DNA from: Tigheibacillus halophilus
Lineage (GTDB): Bacteria > Bacillota > Bacilli > Bacillales > Amphibacillaceae
NCBI RefSeq assembly: GCF_042683165.1
Contig: NZ_JBHUIZ010000003.1
Location: 744,001 to 808,000 of the forward strand
Length of the DNA: 64,000 nucleotides
Reading direction: 5' to 3'
Part shown: positions 34,006 to 42,402 of the stretch, one piece after another
Numbering within the stretch: position 1 is the first letter of the stretch
Layout of the letters: every line of letters starts with the position of its first letter
Position numbers and translations under genes: made by a program
Notes under the pieces: model-generated
The model's input: only the letters and a program-made list of their open reading frames with translations
What the model was told of the DNA's origin: nothing
Database searches by the model: none

Positions 34006-34401
34006 ATGAATCGTCATAAAGCAAGGGAAAAAGCATTTCAGACGCTATTTCAAATCGGACTGGAGTATGATCAAGCGGAAGAAGCTGTCAAAACGGCATT
34101 AAACCAGGAGGAAGCAGATCCATTTTTATTGACATTGGCAGAAGGTACAGTATCCCATATTGTACCTATCGATCAGTTGATTGAACAAAACCTGCAAAGT
34201 TGGTCTCTAGGCCGGATCGCAGCTGTGGAGCGCGCTGTATTGCGTTTAGCGGTTTTTGAATTGGAATATATGGATGACATTCCGGAAAATGTGACAATTA
34301 ATGAAGCAATCGAACTAGCCAAAACCTATGGTGACGAAAAGTCAGGGAAGTTTGTTAATGGTGTCCTGTCCAATATAGTGAAAGATCAGCAGGATAATTA
34401 A
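34006..34401 (+). CDS. nusB: Transcription antitermination factor NusB
   Basis: This 131-residue all-helical RNA-binding protein forms the rRNA antitermination complex with NusE (S10). N-terminal RHKAREKAFQTLFQIG and the C-terminal NEAIELAKTYGDEKSGKFVNGVL are diagnostic. ATG 34006 follows AAGGAG. It begins the nusB-folD-xseA-xseB-ispA cluster. Confidence 0.96.
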   Translation: MNRHKAREKAFQTLFQIGLEYDQAEEAVKTALNQEEADPFLLTLAEGTVSHIVPIDQLIEQNLQSWSLGRIAAVERAVLRLAVFELEYMDDIPENVTINEAIELAKTYGDEKSGKFVNGVLSNIVKDQQDN

Positions 34402-34548
34402 TCTGGCCATTTTTAAATGATTAGACCGTTCTGGAGGATAGCCATAGTCAACTTTTTTGAAAACGGATATTTCAGAAGAAGCTCATATCAGTATAAAATA
34501 TGGGTTTTTCCTGTTGCAAATCCAGAAGGATATAAGGGGGATGAAGGT

Positions 34549-35418
34549 GTGTCAGCAGAAATATTGAATGGCAAAATATTGGCTCAAAATTTACGAATGA
34601 AAATGAAGGAAGAAATTAATGCGTTGAAAGGGGAAGGGATTGTACCTCATTTGACAGTCGTTTTAATCGGAGATGATCCTGCCTCGAAATCGTATGTAAA
34701 CGGAAAAAAGAAGGCTTCGTCGGAAATAGGGATGGAGTCAGATGTTATTTTGCTGCCGGAATCCACAAGTGAAAAAGAACTGCTTGATTTGATCGATAAA
34801 CTGAATCATGATGAACAGGTACATGGCATTCTTGTACAACTGCCCCTTCCCGAACATATTGCAGAACAAAAGGTAATTGAAGCTATTTCACCAGCCAAGG
34901 ATGTGGATGGTTTTCATCCCGTGAATATCGGCAGAATGATGACGGGCAAGAACGCTTTCCTTTCCTGCACACCACTTGGCATCATCACCATGCTAAAAGA
35001 AAATAATATTGAAATTACCGGCAAACATGCAGTCGTCATAGGACGCAGTAATATTGTCGGCAAACCAGTTGGGCAACTACTTCTCAATGAAAATGCAACC
35101 GTTACATATTGTCATTCAAGAACGCGCGATCTGAAGCACTTCACCAAGCAAGCAGATATATTAGTGGTTGCTGTCGGGAAGCCGCATGCGATCGGCTCAG
35201 AATTTGTCAAAGAAGGGGCTGTGGTGATCGATGTGGGAATCAATCGCACGCCAGATGGCAAATTAACTGGGGATGTGGACTTTGAGAACGTGAAGGAAAA
35301 GGCTTCTTTTATTACGCCCGTGCCCCGAGGGGTCGGTCCGATGACAATTGCCATGCTATTAAAAAATACAATTCAAGCTGCAAAGCAAATTAAGGGATCT
35401 ACATGGAAAAATACTTAA
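34549..35418 (+). CDS. folD: Bifunctional methylenetetrahydrofolate dehydrogenase/cyclohydrolase
   Basis: This 289-residue enzyme interconverts 5,10-methylene- and 10-formyl-tetrahydrofolate using NADP. It has the catalytic Lys in SYVNGKKKASSEIG, VQLPLPEH, the PxKDVDGFHPVN loop and GRSNIVGKPVGQLLL of the Rossmann domain. GTG 34549 is chosen because AAGGGGG ends eight bases before it and it gives the usual length; an upstream extension to 34417 has no homology. The 3' end overlaps xseA by 16 bases. Confidence 0.96.
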   Translation: MSAEILNGKILAQNLRMKMKEEINALKGEGIVPHLTVVLIGDDPASKSYVNGKKKASSEIGMESDVILLPESTSEKELLDLIDKLNHDEQVHGILVQLPLPEHIAEQKVIEAISPAKDVDGFHPVNIGRMMTGKNAFLSCTPLGIITMLKENNIEITGKHAVVIGRSNIVGKPVGQLLLNENATVTYCHSRTRDLKHFTKQADILVVAVGKPHAIGSEFVKEGAVVIDVGINRTPDGKLTGDVDFENVKEKASFITPVPRGVGPMTIAMLLKNTIQAAKQIKGSTWKNT

Positions 35419-36740
35419 CCGTAACTGCACTGACGAAGTACATTAAAAGAAAATTGGATATCGATCCGCATTTACGCAGTGTCTGGCTAAAAGGTGAAAT
35501 ATCAAATTTTAAGCATCATAGCAGGGGTCACATGTATATGACGATCAAGGATGACCATGCCAGAATCCAAGCAGTGATGTTTGCAGGCAATAATCGGTAT
35601 TTGAAATTTATTCCTGAAAACGGCATGCACGTACTCATTCATGGGGATATCAGTGTGTTTGAAGCAAGTGGACAATATCAAATATATATCCAAAGAATGG
35701 AGCCTGATGGATTCGGTTCGCTGTACCTGGCGTTTGAACAACTTAAAACGTCACTGAGCCAGCGTGGTTTCTTTTCGAATGACCATAAGCAGGAAATTCC
35801 TGCTTTCCCAAACCGCATCGGTGTGGTTACTTCCCCGACTGGAGCTGCCGTAAGAGACATCATTACGACTATTAAAAGAAGATACCCTGTTGCAGCCATC
35901 ACTGTTGTACCCGCCCTTGTACAAGGTGTACATGCTGGGAATGATATCGCAAGGGCGATAAGATTTGCAAATCAATTGAATCAGTTCGATGTGCTCATTG
36001 TTGGCAGGGGCGGAGGGTCAATTGAGGAACTTTGGGGATTTAATGAGCAAGTAGTTGCAGAGGCAATATATGAATCAAGAATTCCGATTATCTCAGCGGT
36101 GGGACATGAAACAGATGTAACGATCAGCGATTATGTAGCTGATTTACGTGCACCTACACCGACTGGCGCTGCTGAGCTTGCCGTTCCCTCTATATATGAA
36201 GTGCTTGGGACGTTGGGTGCGATGAAACGTTCCATGCAACAAAGTATGGATAATTTACTCACTAGCGAAAATCGGCATTTGAAAAGGTTAATGCGTTCTT
36301 ATGCCTTCCGCTACCCTGAACAGTTACTGAGACAAAAAGAGCAAGAAATGGATAAGCTGTCAGAACGATTCAAAAAAAGCACACAAACCATTCTCGATAA
36401 GCAATCGGAGAAAGTCGCCCAGTTGAAAAATAGATTGTTATCTGTACACCCCGCGAAGCAAATAAATCAGGCATCAAGAGAAATGACCTTTTTAAACAAA
36501 AGACTGCAGCAAACAATGACAAGACGTCTGGAGCAGAAAAAAGCAGCACTGCATACGCTAATCGAAAAATTGACAGTGCTGAATCCACTGGAAACGATGA
36601 GACGTGGTTTCTCTATTACCTATACAGAGAAGGGAAACATTTTGAAGGCAAAGAATGATGTAGCAAAAAATGACCGGATTACAGTGAAAATCTCAGATGC
36701 TCGGCTTGATTGCAGGGTCTTGGATATCAGGGAGGATTAA
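35403..36740 (+). CDS. xseA: Exodeoxyribonuclease VII large subunit
   Basis: This 445-residue catalytic subunit of the single-strand-specific exonuclease used in recombination and repair has an N-terminal OB fold (VWLKGEISNFKHHSRGHMYMTIKD), the catalytic domain with GVVTSPTGAAVRDI, GRGGGSIEELWGFN and VGHETDVTISDYVADLRAPTPT, then a long coiled-coil. ATG 35403 lies within the end of folD. xseB follows after two bases. Confidence 0.97.
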   Translation: MEKYLTVTALTKYIKRKLDIDPHLRSVWLKGEISNFKHHSRGHMYMTIKDDHARIQAVMFAGNNRYLKFIPENGMHVLIHGDISVFEASGQYQIYIQRMEPDGFGSLYLAFEQLKTSLSQRGFFSNDHKQEIPAFPNRIGVVTSPTGAAVRDIITTIKRRYPVAAITVVPALVQGVHAGNDIARAIRFANQLNQFDVLIVGRGGGSIEELWGFNEQVVAEAIYESRIPIISAVGHETDVTISDYVADLRAPTPTGAAELAVPSIYEVLGTLGAMKRSMQQSMDNLLTSENRHLKRLMRSYAFRYPEQLLRQKEQEMDKLSERFKKSTQTILDKQSEKVAQLKNRLLSVHPAKQINQASREMTFLNKRLQQTMTRRLEQKKAALHTLIEKLTVLNPLETMRRGFSITYTEKGNILKAKNDVAKNDRITVKISDARLDCRVLDIRED

Positions 36741-36742
36741 AC

Positions 36743-36976
36743 ATGGAATCTAAAGAAGAATTATCATTTGAAGATGCAATGAAGGAGCTAGAAAGCATCG
36801 TAGAGAAGCTTGAAGCTGGAGATGTTCCGCTTGAACAAGCAATTACCTATTATCAAAAAGGGATGGATCTTTCCAAAATTTGCAATGATAAATTAAGTGA
36901 TGTCGAAGAAAAAATGGTGAGAATTATCAACTCCCAAGGAGAGACAGAGCCATTTGAGATGCAGGAGGAAGAATAA
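36743..36976 (+). CDS. xseB: Exodeoxyribonuclease VII small subunit
   Basis: This 77-residue helical hairpin decorates the coiled-coil of XseA. The signature is FEDAMKELESIVEKLEAGDVPLE followed by YQKGMDLSKIC. ATG 36743 follows GGAGG; the longer frame from 36710 runs inside xseA. ispA begins two bases after its stop. Confidence 0.96.
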   Translation: MESKEELSFEDAMKELESIVEKLEAGDVPLEQAITYYQKGMDLSKICNDKLSDVEEKMVRIINSQGETEPFEMQEEE

Positions 36977-36978
36977 CC

Positions 36979-37863
36979 GTGGCAAACAAGTTACAACCAT
37001 TTTTCAGCGAAGTGCAACAGCTGGTTGATGAAAAATTTGACAGCTGTTTTGAGCAAGCAGGTATTCCGCAAAAACTGAAAGATTCTATGCTTTATTCGTT
37101 AAAAGCGGGTGGTAAAAGACTTAGACCGATTTTGGTGTGCGCAAGTTATTTCGCTTATGCCAAAGATGTGAATAAGGTAATCTCGACAGCTGCTGCGCTG
37201 GAGATGCTACATACATATTCACTCATTCACGATGATTTACCCGCAATGGATGATGATGATTACCGTAGAGGGAAACTGACAAATCATAAAATGTTTGATG
37301 AAGCAACAGCAATCCTGGCTGGTGATGCCCTATTGACAAACAGCTTTGGCCTGATTGCAAATGATGGACAACTGACTGCAGAGGAAAAGGTGGAAATCCT
37401 TGGTCTCCTGTCCTTATGCAGTGGCCCGGCAGGGATGGTGGCTGGACAGTTTCTGGATATGGAAGCTGAAGACAAAAAGTCGACGTTGCAACAGCTGGAA
37501 CAGATTCATTCATTGAAAACAGGTGAGCTGATCCGTTTTGCCGTATATGCAGGAGCATATTTGGGCAATGCGAATGAAACGCAATTAACATATTTAAACA
37601 AATTTGCCTATCAGTTAGGACTGCTGTTCCAGGTACAGGATGATATTCTGGATGTGGTGGGGGATGCAGGGAAATTGGGCAAATCTGTCGGAAGCGATGA
37701 AGGCAATCTTAAAAGCACTTATCCAAAATTACTTGGTATCGATGGTGCGATAGCTAAAAAAGAAACCTACGCTCAATCTGCCAGGGAGCTATTGAAAAAA
37801 GCAGATGCAGAAGCGTCATATTTGCTGCCTTTGGTAGACTATTTCAGCCAGCGTGATCACTAA
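36979..37863 (+). CDS. ispA: Farnesyl diphosphate synthase (polyprenyl synthetase)
   Basis: This 294-residue trans-prenyltransferase makes farnesyl diphosphate from DMAPP/GPP and IPP. The first Asp-rich motif is HDDLPAMDDDDYRRGK and the second is QVQDDILDVVGD; GGKRLRPIL and the KTG motif (SLKTGEL) are intact. It starts with GTG 36979. In B. subtilis ispA is followed by dxs; here OLE RNA and oapA follow and dxs is absent. Confidence 0.96.
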   Translation: MANKLQPFFSEVQQLVDEKFDSCFEQAGIPQKLKDSMLYSLKAGGKRLRPILVCASYFAYAKDVNKVISTAAALEMLHTYSLIHDDLPAMDDDDYRRGKLTNHKMFDEATAILAGDALLTNSFGLIANDGQLTAEEKVEILGLLSLCSGPAGMVAGQFLDMEAEDKKSTLQQLEQIHSLKTGELIRFAVYAGAYLGNANETQLTYLNKFAYQLGLLFQVQDDILDVVGDAGKLGKSVGSDEGNLKSTYPKLLGIDGAIAKKETYAQSARELLKKADAEASYLLPLVDYFSQRDH

Positions 37864-37882
37864 TGCCTTGCAATTTGTCTGC

Positions 37883-37912
37883 TTGAGATTTGACTTTGAT
37901 CTATGATATAAT
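37883..37912 (+). promoter_or_regulatory. Candidate sigma-A promoter for OLE RNA
   Basis: TTGAGA (37883-37888), 18 bases, and TATAAT (37907-37912) lie in the 56 bases after the ispA stop. Transcription would start near 37919. Confidence 0.55.
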
Positions 37913-37919
37913 AATCATA

Positions 37920-38503
37920 TATTAGGAATGGTGCAGTATTCTAGTCAGTCCTCCGTTTCTGAAGGCGGGGCTAAAAATCCGCTAAAGGGCACATCGATGA
38001 AGTTCCTTGTGCCGGCTTGAGGCGCCCAGCCTTGGGTCGGTGCTGGGAGTTAAGGTTTTCGGGCGATCCACAAAGGCATGTGGGCGATGACCCGATTACC
38101 GTGGAGGCCCATCTCTGTAGTAGCTTCTAAGCCTAGACACTGCTATGGAATGGGGTATGAACCTGCATAAAAGGGTAAGGGAAACCCAATTTGCAGCGTA
38201 GCCTGCCTTGAGTGGTGACCGAGGGGATTAAAGCCAAGGATGATAATACTGGTGGCCACTGGATTATCATTGTAGATCTTTATGAAATCGGCACTGCAAA
38301 AGAGGCTAGGATTCGGCCAAAGGCTGTTGAGGAAATCTCCTAGACTGTTCATCAGACATTTTTGCGGGATTATAGTGCGGACTTAGTGGTAATCCAGTCT
38401 AGCCTATGGTGACAAGCTAAGATGGATTTAAAGGGGAACCGCCTACATGGCAACATGTGGTATCTATCTGGGAAAACCTACTGGACCTATGCCGCAGTTT
38501 TAA
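37920..38503 (+). ncRNA. OLE RNA (ornate, large, extremophilic RNA)
   Basis: This is a GC-richer, non-coding stretch of about 585 bases between ispA and oapA, where OLE RNA lies in Halalkalibacterium (Bacillus) halodurans. It carries many local helices: GGCACA/TGTGCC (37988-37993 with 38008-38013), GATAAT/ATTATC around a GTGGCCAC core (38242-38268), and CTAGGA/TCCTAG (38306-38311 with 38338-38343). OLE RNAs are about 600 nt, form a membrane RNP with OapA and are needed for growth in cold, alcohol and magnesium stress. Both ends are estimates. A 69-codon open frame on the opposite strand is not a gene. The call rests on location, size, structure and the adjacent oapA. Confidence 0.9.
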
Positions 38504-38552
38504 TCGTAAAAATGGCCATTCCTCTTACATAATTTTAATTATGGGGTTAAAA

Positions 38553-39134
38553 ATGAAATCACAAATAAAACGTTCTGTAAAATTCAGCTTGATCATTGCC
38601 GTTATCACTTTTGTGTTAGCGGCAATTTTTTCAATCGTATCCTCCTCTATCCTCAGTAAAGTGATGTGGGTTGTAGGGCTTATTGTTGTTCTATTGATCG
38701 TTTTAATCGGTGTCATGTTTGACATGCTCGGAATTGCTTCAACTGCCGCGGATGAGGCGCCGTTCCATGCCATGGCAGCTGAAAAAGTAAAAGGGGCTAA
38801 ACAGGCGGTGGTAATCATACGCAATGCGGACAAATTCGCCAGTTTTTGTAATGATGTTATTGGAGATATATCCGGAATTGTGAGCGGAACAGCGTCCGCT
38901 ATTGTCGTTTTGCAGATTGCCAAGCTGCTTGGTCACTCAGATGGTTCCCCCGTCCAAATCACTTTATCGGTAGTCCTGACCAGCCTTGTGGCGGCACTGA
39001 CAGTAGGTGGAAAAGCTGTCGGGAAATACTTTGCGATTCATGCTTCTACAGCAATCATTTTTAGAGCCGGAAAAGTAGTCGGGTTCCTGGAGGATAAATT
39101 GAACATCAGTATATTGTCAAATCAGAAAAAATGA
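38553..39134 (+). CDS. oapA: OapA, OLE RNA-associated membrane protein
   Basis: This 193-residue protein has four predicted membrane helices (about 8-30, 33-55, 115-135 and 140-160). Between the helices it carries a conserved basic, polar segment: DEAPFHAMAAEKVKGAKQ, IIRNADKFASFCNDVIGDISG. OapA binds OLE RNA and brings it to the membrane. ATG 38553 has GGGG six bases upstream; an ATG at 38541 contains that site and is less likely. It is directly downstream of OLE RNA. yqxC follows after 82 bases, with no dxs in between. Confidence 0.92.
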   Translation: MKSQIKRSVKFSLIIAVITFVLAAIFSIVSSSILSKVMWVVGLIVVLLIVLIGVMFDMLGIASTAADEAPFHAMAAEKVKGAKQAVVIIRNADKFASFCNDVIGDISGIVSGTASAIVVLQIAKLLGHSDGSPVQITLSVVLTSLVAALTVGGKAVGKYFAIHASTAIIFRAGKVVGFLEDKLNISILSNQKK

Positions 39135-39216
39135 TGGCGTCCGGTTTTTTTGCAGCGGACTACAGAAAAGCGTTTGAATACTAGAACTTGGAAATTGATA
39201 ATTTGAGGGATGCAAA

Positions 39217-40035
39217 ATGAGCAAAAAAAGACTAGACGTCTTATTAGTGGAGCGTAATTTGGTTGAAACCAGAGAAAAAGCAAAACGTCATGTGATGGCG
39301 GGGCTTGTTTATTCCAAAACTTTGCGATTGGACAAGCCGGGGATGAAAGTGGACGAGGATATTCCCCTCACACTTAAAGGAAAAGTCCTTCCGTATGTGG
39401 GCAGGGGCGGGCTGAAGTTGGAAAAAGCGCTGCAAACTTTCAACATTGCTATCAACGGTGCGATCATGATCGATGTCGGTTCCTCCACGGGAGGTTTTAC
39501 AGATTGTGCCCTGCAAAATGGTGCAAAACTTTCCTACGCTGTAGATGTCGGTTATAATCAGCTTGACTGGAAATTACGTTCGGATCCACGTGTCGTGGTG
39601 ATGGAAAGAACGAACTTCCGTTACGTGACCGAGGATATGCTGCAACAAGGCAGACCCAATTTTGCAACAATCGATGTCTCCTTTATATCATTAACATTGA
39701 TATTGCCTGTCCTGCGTACTTTGTTGTCTGCCGGCAGCGAGATTGTTGCTTTAGTGAAACCTCAATTTGAGGCTGGGCGGGAACAAGTCGGAAAAAAAGG
39801 CATCGTTCGCGACAAGGGTATCCATCTACAAGTATTGCAAAAAATCATCTCTTTTGCGGTAGCTGAAGGTTATGGAATTTGCGATTTGACATTTTCGCCC
39901 ATCACAGGGGGGGATGGCAATATTGAATTTTTATTGCATATGTCTTGGGGAAAAGAACTCTTTGAGCCCGGATGGCAAGCGGAAGAAATAGAAAAAGTAG
40001 TAGAGCAGGCCCACGAAACTCTGAAAGCGAAATAA
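39217..40035 (+). CDS. yqxC: TlyA family rRNA methyltransferase
   Basis: This 272-residue protein joins an S4 RNA-binding domain (RLDVLLVERNLVETREKAKRHVMAG) to a FtsJ-like SAM methyltransferase domain with MIDVGSSTGGFTDCALQNGA and VALVKPQFEAGREQ. TlyA enzymes make 2'-O-methylcytidine in 16S and/or 23S rRNA; older names call it hemolysin. ATG 39217 follows GAGGG. It precedes argR and recN, as in B. subtilis. Confidence 0.95.
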   Translation: MSKKRLDVLLVERNLVETREKAKRHVMAGLVYSKTLRLDKPGMKVDEDIPLTLKGKVLPYVGRGGLKLEKALQTFNIAINGAIMIDVGSSTGGFTDCALQNGAKLSYAVDVGYNQLDWKLRSDPRVVVMERTNFRYVTEDMLQQGRPNFATIDVSFISLTLILPVLRTLLSAGSEIVALVKPQFEAGREQVGKKGIVRDKGIHLQVLQKIISFAVAEGYGICDLTFSPITGGDGNIEFLLHMSWGKELFEPGWQAEEIEKVVEQAHETLKAK

Positions 40036-40062
40036 GAAGCGGTTATTAGATGGGGGGATTTG

Positions 40063-40512
40063 ATGAGTAAACTGCAGCGTCATATTAAAATAAGAGAATT
40101 AATAACGGAAAAGGAAATTGAAACACAGGATGAATTGGTGGAACGGTTAAAAAACCTCGGTTATAACGTGACTCAAGCGACAGTTTCCAGAGATATTAAG
40201 GAAATGCATTTAGTGAAAGTTCCATCTTCATTTGGTAAATATAAATATAGTTTGCCCGCTGATCAACGGTTTAATCCGCTTGATAAATTAAAAAGGCTGA
40301 TCAAAGATGCTTTTGTCAAAATTGATCATACAAGTCATTTTATCGTTTTACGTACTTTACCTGGAAATGCGCATGCAGTAGGGGTTTTAATCGACAATCT
40401 GGAATGGAATGAAATAATGGGAACCATCTGCGGTGATGATACTTGTCTGTTGATATGCAGGGATGAAGCAGATACAGTATCAGTAAAAGATCGTTTTCTG
40501 AATATGCTATGA
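40063..40512 (+). CDS. argR: Arginine repressor ArgR/AhrC
   Basis: This 149-residue regulator of arginine synthesis and breakdown has an N-terminal winged helix (KNLGYNVTQATVSRDIKEM) and a C-terminal hexamerisation/arginine-binding domain with PGNAHAVGVLIDNLEWNEIMGTICGDDT. The start is ATG 40063 behind GGGGG, one codon after TTG 40060. It sits upstream of recN with 25 bases between. Confidence 0.96.
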   Translation: MSKLQRHIKIRELITEKEIETQDELVERLKNLGYNVTQATVSRDIKEMHLVKVPSSFGKYKYSLPADQRFNPLDKLKRLIKDAFVKIDHTSHFIVLRTLPGNAHAVGVLIDNLEWNEIMGTICGDDTCLLICRDEADTVSVKDRFLNML

Positions 40513-40537
40513 GTTCTCGGAAAAGAGGTGTCGAGTG

Positions 40538-42226
40538 ATGCTTACACAAATAAACATCCATAACTTTGCCATCATTGAAGATGTCTCAGTCACTTTTTCT
40601 GAAGGTTTGACTGTTTTAACAGGTGAAACGGGAGCAGGTAAGTCCATTATCATCGATGCTATCCAATTGCTGGCAGGCGGCAGGGGATCAGTTGAATTTG
40701 TTCGTCACGAAACAGATAAAGCCGAGATTGAAGGATTGTTTATTATTGATGGAAAGTACCATCCGATCTTTGAAGTCGCTAAAATGTATGGGTTGGAAAT
40801 ACTAGATGGACAGGTGGTTTTGCAAAGAACAATTACTTCAAGCGGAAAAAGCATATGCCGCGTCAATGGAAAGTTAGTCACGTTGGCAATTTTACGTGAA
40901 TTCGGAAAAACGCTGATCGACATTCATAGTCAGCATGAAACACAGTCGTTGATGGACTCAGAAAATCACATTGACCTCCTGGATCTATATGATGAAGCAA
41001 AAATCAACCAAGCAAAAAAGGAATATCGCACACTGTATCATAAATTGGATAAATTAAGGAAACGATATCAACAATGGAACGAAAATGAGCAAGAGATGGC
41101 ACAACGACTCGATTTAATACAATTTCAGCTAAAAGAACTGGAAGAGGCGGATTTACAGCCTGATGAAGACAAAATGCTGGAAGAAGAGCGCAACAAACTG
41201 GCCAACCATGAACATATCTACAAGGGACTCCAGGATGCTTATCGTGCACTGTACGGAGAACAAAAAGGAATGGATCTCATCAATGAAGCACAAATGGCGT
41301 TGTTGAACAACAGCGAATATGATGATTTTATTTCAGAAAAAGCGGATCAATTGGCGAATCAATATTATTTGCTCGAAGAAACCACCTTTGCGATACGTGA
41401 TTACCTTGATAACCTGGAGTTCGAGCCACAACGGTTAAATGAAATTGAAGCTCGTCTTGATGAAATCAATCGTTTGAAAAGAAAATACGGACCATCCGTC
41501 AATGAAATGCTGCATTATATGGGAAAAATAGCTGAGGAAATCGAAGAGATTACGAATAAAGATTCGCATCTTGCCTTACTTGCAGAGGAAATGAAAGAAA
41601 TAGAAAAAGATGCTGAAGTGGAGGCAATGGAGTTGCATGCGCTTCGCCAACAGTCTGCTGCTGCCTTAGTGAAAGAAGTGGAACAGGAATTAAGAAGTCT
41701 TTACCTTGAAAAAGCACGTTTTTCCATTCATGTTGAAACCGGAAAAAAATTGCAGGAAAATGGCTTGGATCATGTGGTCTTTTTAATTTCTACCAATCCT
41801 GGCGAACCATTGAAAGAACTTGCCAAAGTTGCTTCTGGTGGCGAGCTGTCCCGGATTATGCTGGTACTGAAAAAGATTTTTGCGAAGCATCAAGGTGTGA
41901 CCAGTTTGATTTTCGACGAAGTTGACACAGGTGTCAGCGGAAGAGTCGCCCAAGCTATCGCGGAAAAGATTTATCAGATTTCCCGGGATTCACAAGTACT
42001 TTGTATTACTCATCTGCCTCAGGTGGCTTCCATGGCGGATACGCACAAGCTGATTGGCAAAGCGGAAAAAGACGATCGTACGAAGACATATGTCTTGGAA
42101 CTGACCCGACAACAAAAAACTGATGAGCTTGCCCGAATGATCACCGGCAGTAAATTGACAGGAACAGCCATAAATCATGCTAAGGAAATGCTTGACCTTG
42201 CAGCAGCATATAAAATAACTGTTTAA
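40538..42226 (+). CDS. recN: DNA repair protein RecN
   Basis: This 562-residue SMC-like ATPase is recruited early to double-strand breaks. Walker A is TGETGAGKSII (about 28-38), two long coiled-coil arms surround the hinge, and the C-terminal half has the signature ASGGELSRIMLVLK and Walker B LIFDEVDTGVSG. ATG 40538 follows AAAAGAGG; a GTG one codon upstream is possible. A terminator follows at 42230. Confidence 0.97.
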   Translation: MLTQINIHNFAIIEDVSVTFSEGLTVLTGETGAGKSIIIDAIQLLAGGRGSVEFVRHETDKAEIEGLFIIDGKYHPIFEVAKMYGLEILDGQVVLQRTITSSGKSICRVNGKLVTLAILREFGKTLIDIHSQHETQSLMDSENHIDLLDLYDEAKINQAKKEYRTLYHKLDKLRKRYQQWNENEQEMAQRLDLIQFQLKELEEADLQPDEDKMLEEERNKLANHEHIYKGLQDAYRALYGEQKGMDLINEAQMALLNNSEYDDFISEKADQLANQYYLLEETTFAIRDYLDNLEFEPQRLNEIEARLDEINRLKRKYGPSVNEMLHYMGKIAEEIEEITNKDSHLALLAEEMKEIEKDAEVEAMELHALRQQSAAALVKEVEQELRSLYLEKARFSIHVETGKKLQENGLDHVVFLISTNPGEPLKELAKVASGGELSRIMLVLKKIFAKHQGVTSLIFDEVDTGVSGRVAQAIAEKIYQISRDSQVLCITHLPQVASMADTHKLIGKAEKDDRTKTYVLELTRQQKTDELARMITGSKLTGTAINHAKEMLDLAAAYKITV

Positions 42227-42229
42227 TTA

Positions 42230-42256
42230 GAAAGTCGACATCATCGGCTTTCTTTT
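42230..42256 (+). terminator. Terminator after recN
   Basis: AGAAAGTCGA pairs with TCGGCTTTCT (one G-U pair), followed by TTTT. Confidence 0.75.
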
Positions 42257-42321
42257 TACCTCCGATCACCTCGCTTTCTTTATACAAGGAAATGTTACAC
42301 AAGTTTTCTTCTCTTTCCCCA

Positions 42322-42351
42322 GTTTAAAAACACCGTTTTAAGGTCAAATTA
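42322..42351 (+). promoter_or_regulatory. Candidate sigma-F/sigma-G promoter of spoIVB
   Basis: GTTTA, exactly 15 bases, and GGTCAAATTA match the forespore promoter pattern (GYWTA-N15-GGNRANANTW) at all but one defined position. spoIVB is a forespore gene in B. subtilis. Confidence 0.6.
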
Positions 42352-42402
42352 GAAGTACACCAAAGAAAATTGGTATGGGTTGGGATCAGGAGTGTGAATA
42401 GA

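Noticed and set aside
38143..38352. 69-codon minus-strand frame inside the OLE region
   Set aside because: Chance frame within a structured RNA; no start site and no family resemblance.
39135..39216. GTCCG/CGGAC hairpin after oapA as a terminator
   Set aside because: The T run lies in the loop, not after the stem; yqxC is probably read through.
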